33,660 nucleotides of DNA from WRGA01 sp031553395 (GTDB lineage Bacteria; Bacteroidota; Bacteroidia; Bacteroidales; WRGA01), in the NCBI GenBank assembly GCA_031553395.1, contig JAVBLR010000051.1, forward strand, positions 1 through 33,660. Reading direction: 5' to 3'. The notes under the pieces were generated by a model. The model had not been told where the DNA came from. It saw only the letters and a list, made by a program, of their open reading frames with translations, and made no database searches. Below, in pieces: positions 6,664-14,970 of the stretch (position 1 is its first letter; each line of letters opens with the position of its first letter). The position numbers and the translations under genes were made by a program.

Positions 6664-9270
6664 ATGCTTATGAAACGGATCGGATATTTATTCATCTTGC
6701 TTTGCTTAGGTACTTTTTCCACAGCATTAGCGCAGGATGCAAAAATTAAAACGGTTTTTGAGACCCTCAAATGGAATTATTATCAGGAAAAGCTATATCT
6801 CCATATAGATAAACCTTATTACACAGCCGGAGAGAAAATATGGCTTAAGGCATACCTGCGCGATGCCCGAACACTTAGCCCGGGAATGAGTAATTTTGTG
6901 TATGTAGAGTTAATCAATAAATCCGATTCCGTTCTCAACCGGGTTAAAATCAGGAAAGATTCGATCAATGGTTTTTCGGGATTTTTGCCTATTTCAGATG
7001 ATATTCCTTCGGGCGATTATCAGGTTAGGGGATATTCGTGGTGGATGCAAAATGCAGGAGAAGATTTCTTTTTCAAACGGAATGTTTCCATTGAAAATGT
7101 AGGAAATAAAAGGGTACAACTAAAATCAAAATACACTGCTGATGGCAACAAAATAAAGGTTTCATTATCATTTACAGATGCCTCTGGAAATCCATTGAGC
7201 GGAAAGGAATTCGATGCCATAATTCAAGGAAAAACAGCGAAATACATTCGTACGGATAAAGAAGGAAAAGCTGAATTTACAATTGATGTAAAAGACAAAG
7301 ACAAACGAATGTTTTATGATGTACAAGCATATAAAAATCCGGATGAGTACAACCAGCGATATTATGTTCCGTTTTTATTGGATGACTACGATGTGTCTTT
7401 TTTCCCGGAAGGTGGACATTTATTAGTTGAAGAACCCCAATTTGTAGCATTCAAAACACTTGGTTCGGATGGACTATCACGAGCTGTTTCAGGAACAATA
7501 CATTCTGAAAATGGTGAGGTTGTCGCACAAATAGAAACAGTTAGCAAAGGAATGGGTAAATTCATGCTTTCACCAAATCCCGGAACCCGTTATTATGCCG
7601 AAGTAACAGACAAAAACGGATTGAAAAAACGATTTAATTTACCTGAGGTAGAACAAACCGGAATCAATATGCAAACCTCTAAACGAGGAAATACGTTGCG
7701 TATCAAAATAAATAATAAAACTTCAGTTCCTTCGGATAGTTTATTGTTAATTGCCCACTTGAGAGGAATACCGTTGGCTACGATGCCGTTAAAAGAAGGA
7801 GCTTTATTGAAATCATTGGATTTGGAAGGTGTTCCTCCGGGTATAATTACGTTAGCTGTAACAGATCAATCCTTACGAACTTTCTGCGAGCGGTTGGTTT
7901 TCGTATATCCTCAGGAAAGTAAAATTGATATGAATACAAATAAGCCTGTCTATAAAAGACGGGATGCTGTAGAACTTGATTTCTTGTTGCAAGATAAAGA
8001 TGGTAACCCAATTAGCGGCGACTTCTCTTTAAGCGTTTCCGATCTTGGAGCAATAATTCCGGATTCTTTGGGTGGAAATATTGTAAGCGATCTATTGTTG
8101 ACTTCCGATTTACGGGGAACGATAGAAGATCCCGGTTATTATTTTGCATCAAATGAGAATTCCAAAAAAGAAGCGTTGGATCTCTTGTTGATGACACAAG
8201 GATGGACTCGCTTCGACCTTAAGGATGCAATAGCAAAACCTGTACCTGAATATCCGTATGAAATGGAAATAGGTCAAATTGTTTCGGGAACAGTACAAAC
8301 GCTTATGGGAAAACCGTATCCCAATGCCGAAGTTGTACTTTTCTCTCATCGTAATAATACAATGTCCTTAGGCGTTTCGGATAAAGACGGCCGGTATTAT
8401 ATTGCAGGAATAGCATTTCCCGACAGCACTGAATTTTCGGTTCAATCGCTTAATAAAAAAGGAGAGGCAAAATCTACCCAGATTGTTCCCGATAAAGATG
8501 TATTTCCTGCTGCGCACACCTTTATTCCCGATTTGGAAGAAGAACAAAAAAAGCAGTTAGCCGAATATAAGGAAAATATGCGTAACCGTTATATTGCCGA
8601 AGGAGGACTCAGAATGATTTATCTGGATGAAGTGGAAATCGTACAAAAAAAGAAAAATAACGACCCAGATTATGCCATGATGAAAAATTCGGCCCGGCAA
8701 ACAATTACATCAAAAGATATAGAAGATAAATACATCGGACAGACTTTCTGGGATATACTATCCCAAATGCCTTTTGTTCAGGTAGAAGGTTATACTGCCA
8801 CCACACGAAACCAAAATATACAATTTGTTTTAGACCAAATGGGGGTAGATGGTGAAACAATGAATATGTATTCCGTTACTGATATGGAAAATATTTATCT
8901 TTTAACAGATCAAAGTGTAGTAAGTATGTATAGCAGTTCCGGTGCCCCTATTATACGGGTAGTACTGAAACAAGGAGCCACGAGCCGGCCAAAATCATCA
9001 TTGGGACTTACAATGATAAAACCGTTGGGTTTTCAGAAACCAAGTGCATTCTATGTTCCGTCGTACGAATTGGAAAAAGATAGAAATTCGACCATTCCCG
9101 ATTTACGTGCAACATTATATTGGGCACCAACTCTGACTTCCGATGAATCCGGCCACATTCGTACACGTTTTTATGCAGCCGATAAAAATGACAATTACCA
9201 AGTTATTTTGGAAGGAATATCAAAAAATGGAGAAGTGTTGAGATATTCAGGAGTAATAAAAAGAGAATAG
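6664..9270 (+). CDS. Secreted MG2 / carboxypeptidase-regulatory-like / plug-like protein
   Basis: An 868-residue exported protein of unknown function. Residues 1-24 form a signal peptide (ending ALAQ). The N-terminal part contains LYLHIDKPYYTAGEKIW (about 42-58), typical of MG2 domains of the alpha-2-macroglobulin type. Residues about 536-610 look like a CarboxypepD regulatory-like beta sandwich (SGTVQTLMGKPYPNAEV, then VSDKDGRYYIAGI). Residues about 677-778 resemble a TonB-receptor plug: ARQTITSKDIEDKY, then SSSGAPIIRVVLKQGA. The C terminus (from about 817) has LYWAPTLTSDESGHIRTRF, another MG-like strand pattern. No transmembrane barrel and no T9SS signal follow the plug-like part. Proteins of this layout are common and uncharacterised in Bacteroidetes; a periplasmic or outer-membrane accessory role is likely. 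An internal ATG at 6670 (MKRIGYLF) could also be the start. Confidence 0.75.
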   Translation: MLMKRIGYLFILLCLGTFSTALAQDAKIKTVFETLKWNYYQEKLYLHIDKPYYTAGEKIWLKAYLRDARTLSPGMSNFVYVELINKSDSVLNRVKIRKDSINGFSGFLPISDDIPSGDYQVRGYSWWMQNAGEDFFFKRNVSIENVGNKRVQLKSKYTADGNKIKVSLSFTDASGNPLSGKEFDAIIQGKTAKYIRTDKEGKAEFTIDVKDKDKRMFYDVQAYKNPDEYNQRYYVPFLLDDYDVSFFPEGGHLLVEEPQFVAFKTLGSDGLSRAVSGTIHSENGEVVAQIETVSKGMGKFMLSPNPGTRYYAEVTDKNGLKKRFNLPEVEQTGINMQTSKRGNTLRIKINNKTSVPSDSLLLIAHLRGIPLATMPLKEGALLKSLDLEGVPPGIITLAVTDQSLRTFCERLVFVYPQESKIDMNTNKPVYKRRDAVELDFLLQDKDGNPISGDFSLSVSDLGAIIPDSLGGNIVSDLLLTSDLRGTIEDPGYYFASNENSKKEALDLLLMTQGWTRFDLKDAIAKPVPEYPYEMEIGQIVSGTVQTLMGKPYPNAEVVLFSHRNNTMSLGVSDKDGRYYIAGIAFPDSTEFSVQSLNKKGEAKSTQIVPDKDVFPAAHTFIPDLEEEQKKQLAEYKENMRNRYIAEGGLRMIYLDEVEIVQKKKNNDPDYAMMKNSARQTITSKDIEDKYIGQTFWDILSQMPFVQVEGYTATTRNQNIQFVLDQMGVDGETMNMYSVTDMENIYLLTDQSVVSMYSSSGAPIIRVVLKQGATSRPKSSLGLTMIKPLGFQKPSAFYVPSYELEKDRNSTIPDLRATLYWAPTLTSDESGHIRTRFYAADKNDNYQVILEGISKNGEVLRYSGVIKRE

Positions 9271-9286
9271 ATTAGAAGTAAAAGAT

Positions 9287-9331
9287 AAAAGGTAAAAAGT
9301 GAATTAACAAAAGAAACACTTTTTACCTTTT
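9287..9331 (+). terminator. Terminator hairpin after the MG2/plug-like gene
   Basis: AAAAGGTAAAAAGTG (9287-9301) pairs perfectly with 9317-9331 across a 15-base loop, 16 bases past the stop codon. T-rich sequence follows on the plus strand. It belongs to a repeat family also seen at 9383 and 31409. Confidence 0.65.
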
Positions 9332-9382
9332 TATTTTTAAGACATTTCTCGAATAACCATTATATTATTAATTACAAAAAGC

Positions 9383-9423
9383 AAAAGGTAAAAACAGGAA
9401 TCCATTTCCCATTTTTACCTTTT
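9383..9423 (-). terminator. Terminator hairpin after nhaD
   Basis: AAAAGGTAAAAA (9383-9394) pairs perfectly with 9412-9423 across a 17-base loop. On the minus strand it lies just below the nhaD stop and is followed by a T-run (complement of the A-run at 9375-9380). Confidence 0.6.
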
Positions 9424-9443
9424 ACTTTTTATCTTTTACCTTT

Positions 9444-10874
9444 TTACTTTATATAAAACGTACTGCTATTAGCTGTCAATGCAGATGATTCAGTATTTTT
9501 CATTTGTTCAGTTTTACTTGTTGTAACACCACCTGTTATAGTTTTTTGGGCGATAAACACGCCACAACCCGTAATATATCCGACTAAAGCCAACAAAGAA
9601 ATCTTCTTTAAATACCAGATAAAATCTATTTTCTCCATACCCATAACAGCCACACCTGCTGCTGAACCGATAATAAGAATACTTCCACCTGTACCAGCAG
9701 CATAGGCCAAAAATTCCCAAAAATAATGATCCATTTCAAAGTTATACATACCCATTGCTCCGGCAACCAACGGTACATTATCTACAATTGATGACAAAAT
9801 CCCGATTATTCCTGTAATTAGGTAATATTTATTCGGTTCTTCCAACGGAATATTGTTGAGTGAAGAAGATAACATTCCTAATTGTCCGCAAGTTTGCATG
9901 GCAGCTACAGCGATCAGAATTCCAAAGAAAAACAAAATACTTGGCATATCAATTCTGCGTAAAATAGAGGTTACAGCCAATTGTCCTTGATCCAGTTCGG
10001 GTCGGGCACGATGCATTATTTCAGTTGTAATCCATAAAATACCTAATCCACCAAGCATGCCTAAATAAGGAGGTAAATGGGTTAACGTTTTAAACACAGG
10101 AACAGCTAACAATGCTCCGATTCCCATAAAAAATACCAAATTGCGCTCCCATATTTTTAGTTCCAAATGCTCTCTGTTTGGATCTTTCTCAGGACGGGAA
10201 ACTGTTCCTTTCATTGTAAAAGAAAGAATAATCAATGGTATTATCATTGATACAAAACTTGCAAGGAAAGTTGTTTGAATAATATTTACTGCACTAATTT
10301 TATTCGCAATCCAAAGCATAATTGTTGTTACATCTCCAATTGGAGACCATGCACCACCAGCATTTGCTGCAATAATTACCATTCCAGCATAAAACCATCT
10401 GTCTTTTTGACTATCAATTAATTTTCGCAACAATGCAATCATTACAATCGCTGTAGTTAGGTTATCTAATACTGCAGACATAAAAAATGTAAGAATACAA
10501 ATAATCCACAGCAAATTTACTTTTTTAGTTGTTTTAATATGTCCAGTAATTATTCCGAATCCTCCATGAGCATCAATTAATTCGACAATAGTCATTGCTC
10601 CCATCAGGAAGAATAAAATTTCAGAAACTTCACCTAGATGTCCTAATAAAGGTCCATGAACCATCCACTCCATATAAGTAGAGTCGGCATGTGTAGCTAA
10701 GTAAGCCTGAAAAGTTGAAAACGATGGCATGGATTCTGGAGCTCCAATGGCATATAAAGTCCACATTAGAGTTCCCAGTAACAAAGCTGTGGCTGACTTA
10801 TTTATCTTAAGAGGATGCTCCATCGCAATAGCAACATACCCCAAGATAAATACGAAAATCATTACATAAAACAT
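9444..10874 (-). CDS. nhaD: NhaD-type Na+/H+ antiporter
   Basis: A 476-residue inner-membrane protein with about twelve hydrophobic segments, resembling the NhaD family of the ion-transporter superfamily, which exchanges cytoplasmic Na+ for H+. Recognisable segments are a conserved block near the first third (LTFFMSAVLDNLTTAIVM, then ANAGGAWSPIGDVTTIMLW) and, in the second half, GILSSIVDNVPLVAGAMGMY and AAGTGGSILIIGSAAGVA. These Asp-Asn-x-x-(T/P) and G-D-V-T-T patterns are the hallmark repeats. The frame is open to a TTG at 10913, but the ATG at 10874 (MFYVMIFVF) is preferred. A TACATTTG -7 box lies at 10919-10926. In the same window, the methylmalonyl-CoA decarboxylase exports Na+, so the two may both shape the sodium gradient. 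Confidence 0.93.
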   Translation of the reverse strand: MFYVMIFVFILGYVAIAMEHPLKINKSATALLLGTLMWTLYAIGAPESMPSFSTFQAYLATHADSTYMEWMVHGPLLGHLGEVSEILFFLMGAMTIVELIDAHGGFGIITGHIKTTKKVNLLWIICILTFFMSAVLDNLTTAIVMIALLRKLIDSQKDRWFYAGMVIIAANAGGAWSPIGDVTTIMLWIANKISAVNIIQTTFLASFVSMIIPLIILSFTMKGTVSRPEKDPNREHLELKIWERNLVFFMGIGALLAVPVFKTLTHLPPYLGMLGGLGILWITTEIMHRARPELDQGQLAVTSILRRIDMPSILFFFGILIAVAAMQTCGQLGMLSSSLNNIPLEEPNKYYLITGIIGILSSIVDNVPLVAGAMGMYNFEMDHYFWEFLAYAAGTGGSILIIGSAAGVAVMGMEKIDFIWYLKKISLLALVGYITGCGVFIAQKTITGGVTTSKTEQMKNTESSALTANSSTFYIK

Positions 10875-10918
10875 AAGTAGAATTTTTAGTATTATTAATT
10901 GATTTATTATCAAAAAAA

Positions 10919-10926
10919 CAAATGTA
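10919..10926 (-). promoter_or_regulatory. Putative -7 box for nhaD
   Basis: The minus strand reads TACATTTG, an exact TAnnTTTG match, 45 bases before the preferred ATG. TTTG/TTG motifs occur 17 and 22 bases upstream, bracketing the usual spacing. Confidence 0.45.
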
Positions 10927-10996
10927 AACTAAAAGATGCAAAACAAAACAAGAATATATATTTTTTAACATAAATAAAGATGTATCCTCAATGTTT

Positions 10997-11578
10997 TTAA
11001 AACGATACTCCAAGATTAAAACAAACAGCACCCAAACTTTCTTCTTTTTCATCGTAGCGTCCAAGATAATCATAATAAGAAATCTTTATATTTTGCATTT
11101 CATAACCTATACCCACATATACTGCCGTTTTATTCGAAATTTTAAAATTTGCACCAATTGCCGGAGATAATAATAAACCTACACCTTCAAAATCATTTTC
11201 CACATCAAAAGAATAACCGATTCCTAAGGAAAGATAAGGTGATATATTTTTTTTCAAGGGATATATCCTAAAATCCGCAAAAAATGGAACTAGCAATTTT
11301 TCAGCATCGGTATAAAATCGTCCTCCCGCTCCAACACCCAATGAAAAATACGGATTTAATTGATAGCCAATAATAATATCAAATTTAACTCTATCTAAGT
11401 CATAATCACCAACACCTAGCAGGTAACCCATTTCAACAATCTTTTTTGGACCAGAGTGCAATCCCTGTTCACTTGAAACCTGAATATCTTTTTCTATAAC
11501 AGGTCCTTGATCATTATTTTGCGAAAAAACAAATGTTGTAGTAAACACAAAGAAAACCAAAGAGAATTTCTTTTTCAT
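10997..11578 (-). CDS. Small outer-membrane beta-barrel protein
   Basis: A 193-residue protein with a signal peptide (MKKKFSLVFFVFTTTFVFSQ, residues 1-20). Alternating hydrophobic strands suggest an eight-stranded outer-membrane barrel: for example FSLGVGAGGRFYT, ISPYLSLGIGYSF and TAVYVGIGYEMQ. The last residues end in an aromatic (GVSF), as barrel proteins usually do. The ATG at 11578 is chosen because it begins the signal peptide; the frame extends upstream to 11650. A TATTTTTG -7 box occurs at 11682-11689, which would give a leader of about 100 bases. It is separate from nhaD (about 120 bases apart). No function can be assigned; it belongs to the broad porin-family/OmpA-like barrel class. 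Confidence 0.75.
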   Translation of the reverse strand: MKKKFSLVFFVFTTTFVFSQNNDQGPVIEKDIQVSSEQGLHSGPKKIVEMGYLLGVGDYDLDRVKFDIIIGYQLNPYFSLGVGAGGRFYTDAEKLLVPFFADFRIYPLKKNISPYLSLGIGYSFDVENDFEGVGLLLSPAIGANFKISNKTAVYVGIGYEMQNIKISYYDYLGRYDEKEESLGAVCFNLGVSF

Positions 11579-11767
11579 AGTTATTAAATTTACTGTTTTT
11601 ATTTGAAAAAACCTTTCTATAAAATCTGATTCGTTTATTCTTACTCTCAAATCAAATTGCTCATATCCATTTTATTTCGAGCAAAAATATGTAAAAATAC
11701 AATACAAACTTTTGTTCTCTACAAAAATGGTTTTATTGATCTAATAAAAATGATTTAATTTTATTTT

Positions 11768-11775
11768 TAACTTTG
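11768..11775 (+). promoter_or_regulatory. Putative -7 box for ung
   Basis: TAACTTTG matches TAnnTTTG, 27 bases before the GTG start at 11803. No good -33 TTTG lies at 19-21 bases upstream. Confidence 0.4.
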
Positions 11776-11802
11776 TATTTTTAATTCTTAATTCTAAAAG
11801 TT

Positions 11803-12465
11803 GTGGATGTAAAAATAGAAAAAAGTTGGAAAAACCAACTTGTAGATGAGTTTTCCAAACCATATTTTGAGTCGCTGGTAACTTTTGTCAAAGATGAATA
11901 TACCAAGTGTACTGTTTATCCTCCGGGAAACCTTATTTTCAATGCTTTTGATCAATGTCCTTTTGATGACGTAAAAGTAGTCATACTCGGACAAGATCCT
12001 TACCACGAACCAAGGCAAGCACATGGCTTATGTTTTTCTGTAAATGATGGGGTTCAATTTCCTCCTTCTTTGGTAAACATTTTTAAAGAAATATCAGCCG
12101 ATTTGGAAATAAATCCTCCTGAAACCGGAAATCTTATGCGATGGGCCAAACAAGGTGTTTTACTGTTGAATGCAACATTAACCGTTCGAGCCCATCAAGC
12201 AGGGTCACATCAAAATAAAGGATGGGAAACTTTCACTGATGCCGCTATTCATCATTTAGCAGAAAAAAAAGACCATATTGTTTTTATACTATGGGGTTCT
12301 TATGCACAAAAGAAAGGAGCATTCATCGATCCTACCCGACATTTAATTCTAAAATCACCTCACCCCTCACCCCTATCAGCACACAGGGGCTTTTTCGGAA
12401 ATAAGCATTTTAGCCTTGCTAATGAATATTTGGTAAAAACAGGACAAATACCAATAAATTGGTAA
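11803..12465 (+). CDS. ung: Uracil-DNA glycosylase, family 1
   Basis: A 220-residue cytoplasmic enzyme that removes uracil from DNA, starting base excision repair. The water-activating loop is GQDPYH with catalytic D65, and the minor-groove loop is HPSPLSAHRG with H187, matching the E. coli Ung positions D64 and H187. KSPHPSPLS and LLNATLTVRAHQAGSH are further family signatures. Length is normal. The only reasonable start is a GTG at 11803 (residues MDVKIEKSW); no in-frame ATG is close by. It is a plus-strand gene that converges on the PL10 lyase; a bidirectional terminator at 12483-12523 separates them. Confidence 0.98.
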   Translation: MDVKIEKSWKNQLVDEFSKPYFESLVTFVKDEYTKCTVYPPGNLIFNAFDQCPFDDVKVVILGQDPYHEPRQAHGLCFSVNDGVQFPPSLVNIFKEISADLEINPPETGNLMRWAKQGVLLLNATLTVRAHQAGSHQNKGWETFTDAAIHHLAEKKDHIVFILWGSYAQKKGAFIDPTRHLILKSPHPSPLSAHRGFFGNKHFSLANEYLVKTGQIPINW

Positions 12466-12482
12466 GTCTGTATATATTCAAA

Positions 12483-12523
12483 TGAAAAGCCTCAAAATCT
12501 TTAAGAAATTTTGAGGCTTTTCA
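12483..12523. terminator. Bidirectional terminator between ung and the PL10 lyase
   Basis: A perfect 16-bp stem (12483-12498 with 12508-12523, core AAAAGCCTCAAAAT) with a 9-base loop. T-rich sequence follows on the plus strand. Its place between convergent genes suggests that it serves both. Confidence 0.85.
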
Positions 12524-12542
12524 TTTTAGCGTTCAGAATAAA

Positions 12543-13634
12543 TCAATTATTTCTTTTCTTCCATTTTTCGTATGTTTTAAATACTTTCAAACCATCATCA
12601 TTATACCAGGAATAACCATTTCTGCGTTCATATCCGATTTCAGAAAGTGAATATACTTTTATGCCATCCCTATCACAGAAGAAAGGACGATTTGTATCTA
12701 ACTCGTAAAAACGAGCCCAAAGCGGAGGACAATCCGTACATGGTACCATTTTGTAGTCTTTACGCCCTTCGGAATCAGTAAAAAATTCTTTCTTTATACC
12801 ATTAATCTGCACTTGCTTAAACCAAGCTACAGCACCTTCGATAGAATTTTTAATTCGTTGCGAAGGGTTCGGAATCGACATAAGCAACAAAACAATATTA
12901 TCCGATTCCTGTCCGCTGAGAGAAGGTAATTCGTATGCACGAGCCTTAGCTGGCTGTAATGTTTCCCGATCGTGTTGAGCACACCACACTGTGAGTTTGT
13001 CTCCCTGCTTAAATTGAGTATCCAGAATACATTCTATTCCTTTATCAAAAGCATTACGAGCCTTTTCGCAATAAGAATCCGGAACAAAATCATATGGAGC
13101 TTGTTTTTCGTACACTTGACGCAGCAACTCCATTACATTTATCATCGCATTATCATTATACGTTATCGCAATGTAATATCCGGTCGGGCGAGGATAAAAC
13201 TGAGGCCAACCACCATTATCATACTGCGCATCAAATAAGTATTGAAGCCCAGCAAGCACTGCATCCATATAGCGTTTGTCTTTAGTTGCCTGATATATTT
13301 TGGATAAATACTCTATTTCAGTAGAAGTTGCACTATTGTCAATCGTACTTTCATTTACCTTGTCTTTATCTGCAATAACAGCTTTTGTCTCCTCTAGAGT
13401 TAATTCAGCAGGCATATAAATATTCTTAGGCCATCCACCGGTAGTTTGTTGGTATAGCAATACATTATCGGCAATGCGAATAGCTTCTTGTGTCTTATAA
13501 AAATCGCCTGTAAGTTTTGGAACCAACTTCACCCAATTTTTATATTGTTGTTGATCCTTATAAGAAACTTCATTTTGGGCAGATATACTTGCTGTCAATA
13601 AAAGAAGAAGATAGAAAAAAGATAGATGTTTCAT
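12543..13634 (-). CDS. PL10 family pectate lyase
   Basis: A 363-residue exported enzyme predicted to cleave polygalacturonate by beta-elimination. A signal peptide (residues 1-19, ending SISA) precedes an alpha-helical toroid. The family features are the repeated GGWP motifs (QQTTGGWPKNIYMP and YDNGGWPQFYP), the segment ITYNDNAMINVMELL, and CAQHDRETLQPAKARAYELPS (split here as CAQHDRETLQPAKAR and AYELPS). The segment ending VPCTDCPPLWARFYEL is also typical of PL10. There is no T9SS signal, so it probably acts in the periplasm on oligomers released by the surface PL9 lyase. The two lyases are not linked in one operon here. It lies 163 bases below the pilus operon on the same strand with no obvious terminator, so read-through is possible. 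Confidence 0.92.
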   Translation of the reverse strand: MKHLSFFYLLLLLTASISAQNEVSYKDQQQYKNWVKLVPKLTGDFYKTQEAIRIADNVLLYQQTTGGWPKNIYMPAELTLEETKAVIADKDKVNESTIDNSATSTEIEYLSKIYQATKDKRYMDAVLAGLQYLFDAQYDNGGWPQFYPRPTGYYIAITYNDNAMINVMELLRQVYEKQAPYDFVPDSYCEKARNAFDKGIECILDTQFKQGDKLTVWCAQHDRETLQPAKARAYELPSLSGQESDNIVLLLMSIPNPSQRIKNSIEGAVAWFKQVQINGIKKEFFTDSEGRKDYKMVPCTDCPPLWARFYELDTNRPFFCDRDGIKVYSLSEIGYERRNGYSWYNDDGLKVFKTYEKWKKRNN

Positions 13635-13797
13635 GGACTTATTTTTTTAGTAAAAAAAGAAATTATTCCTTCAATAACGAAAATTTATGTAATTTAGTAT
13701 TGATTTTATAATAAAAATCTCATATTGTTGAATTAACCTCATAACGAACACATTAAAAGACATTTCAATTTTAAATAAGATCATTCTTCATTAAATT

Positions 13798-14760
13798 TTA
13801 AAAGTCTACATGGATATAAATATCTTCAAATTCTGCAGGAATAACGCTAAAACTCGTATTTTCATCGAAATACAAATGAATAATATAAGGCGCCCTTGGC
13901 ATAACAATCTGTCTTCCTGATTTTGGATATAGTTGATTTTGGAATACCTGAGTCCCATTCCGGTAAATCGTTATCATCATCGATTTATCGATATTTGTAG
14001 GCATCATATTGAACATTGGCGTGCTTACTTCGGATTTGCTATCGTCATAAAGAGTTGAAGGCCGGTAGCTTTTTTGATTTCCATACAAATTTCCATCCAG
14101 GTTATATTTATCATCTGTGGTACCAACAATATATGTAAATTGGTCTTCGGGTAAGCCGGATTCTCCAAACGTTTTATTCGCCCATTCCTTTAAGTTATGG
14201 GAAACAATTTTAATTGCTCCGATGCGTGGTTCCAGATACAAGTAATAGATTACATTCTTGTCGTTGTACGGATTAAGCTTAAAATTATCCGAAGCATACA
14301 TAAAATCGGTTGGTGATTGTGCCAAATCCGGATATCCGGCCATTGGTGTCAGTTCAAACAACAAATCGGATTTATCGTACTTTTTTCCTACTTCAAATTG
14401 AGTAAATAAGGATTCGATGGGAACATCTTTTCCTGTTCCTACTGTTGCGGTGTAAATCTGTTTATACTGCTTGTAAGGCAGTTCTATGACTTCCCCTACT
14501 TTTGCCCGGTGATAGCCAAGGAATGTCATTTCTTCACAAAAAACATATACCAGCACTTCGTGTGGTTCAATCATTAATGAGACATCATTTGGCGCAAAAG
14601 GCGCCAGATTGAAATCATCGTTGGCATCGTCGCTTACTAGTACACATAATAAATAGGGTTTGTAGCAGCTATCCATAAAATCGTCTTTTATGTTACACCC
14701 TGTTAATACAAGCAGAGATATTATAATTGCATACCCTATTTTCCTGATTTTACTATTCAT
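13798..14760 (-). CDS. FimB/Mfa2 family pilus anchor or accessory subunit
   Basis: A 320-residue lipoprotein that likely anchors or caps the FimA-type pilus on the outer membrane. The ATG at 14760 opens a lipoprotein signal (SLLVLTGC, C22). Family features are the phrase EVLVYVFCEEMTFLGYHRAKVGEVIE, split as EVLVYVFCEEMTFLGYH and RAKVGEVIE, and the two-domain transthyretin-like layout. ISLLVLTGCNIKDDFMDSC, with a second Cys shortly after the lipidated one, is common in Mfa2-like proteins. The frame continues upstream to 14817, but the ATG at 14760 is clearly the signal-peptide start. It follows fimA after a 210-base gap with a terminator-like palindrome. FimB/Mfa2 proteins regulate pilus length in Porphyromonas; this role is inferred here. 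Confidence 0.85.
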   Translation of the reverse strand: MNSKIRKIGYAIIISLLVLTGCNIKDDFMDSCYKPYLLCVLVSDDANDDFNLAPFAPNDVSLMIEPHEVLVYVFCEEMTFLGYHRAKVGEVIELPYKQYKQIYTATVGTGKDVPIESLFTQFEVGKKYDKSDLLFELTPMAGYPDLAQSPTDFMYASDNFKLNPYNDKNVIYYLYLEPRIGAIKIVSHNLKEWANKTFGESGLPEDQFTYIVGTTDDKYNLDGNLYGNQKSYRPSTLYDDSKSEVSTPMFNMMPTNIDKSMMITIYRNGTQVFQNQLYPKSGRQIVMPRAPYIIHLYFDENTSFSVIPAEFEDIYIHVDF

Positions 14761-14893
14761 AATTATCAATAAAAACATACCGATAGCCTGTATGTAGCAG
14801 ATATCGGTATTATTCAATAGTGTTGTGTCGATTGTAAAGTCGCTTTTAGCAATTAATTTTTACTGGTTGTTGGTTATTCGTTCGTTATTGGAA

Positions 14894-14926
14894 AAACCTC
14901 ACAGGTTTTAAAAACCTGTGAGGTTT
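14894..14926 (-). terminator. Perfect 16-bp palindrome between fimA and the Mfa2-like gene
   Basis: AAACCTCACAGGTTTT (14894-14909), one central base, then its exact reverse complement at 14911-14926. On the minus strand it is followed by five T's. It can act as an attenuator that reduces expression of the minor subunit relative to the major pilin. Confidence 0.7.
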
Positions 14927-14970
14927 CAACCATCATTTTAACCTTGACATGACACTGGTATACTCTTTAT

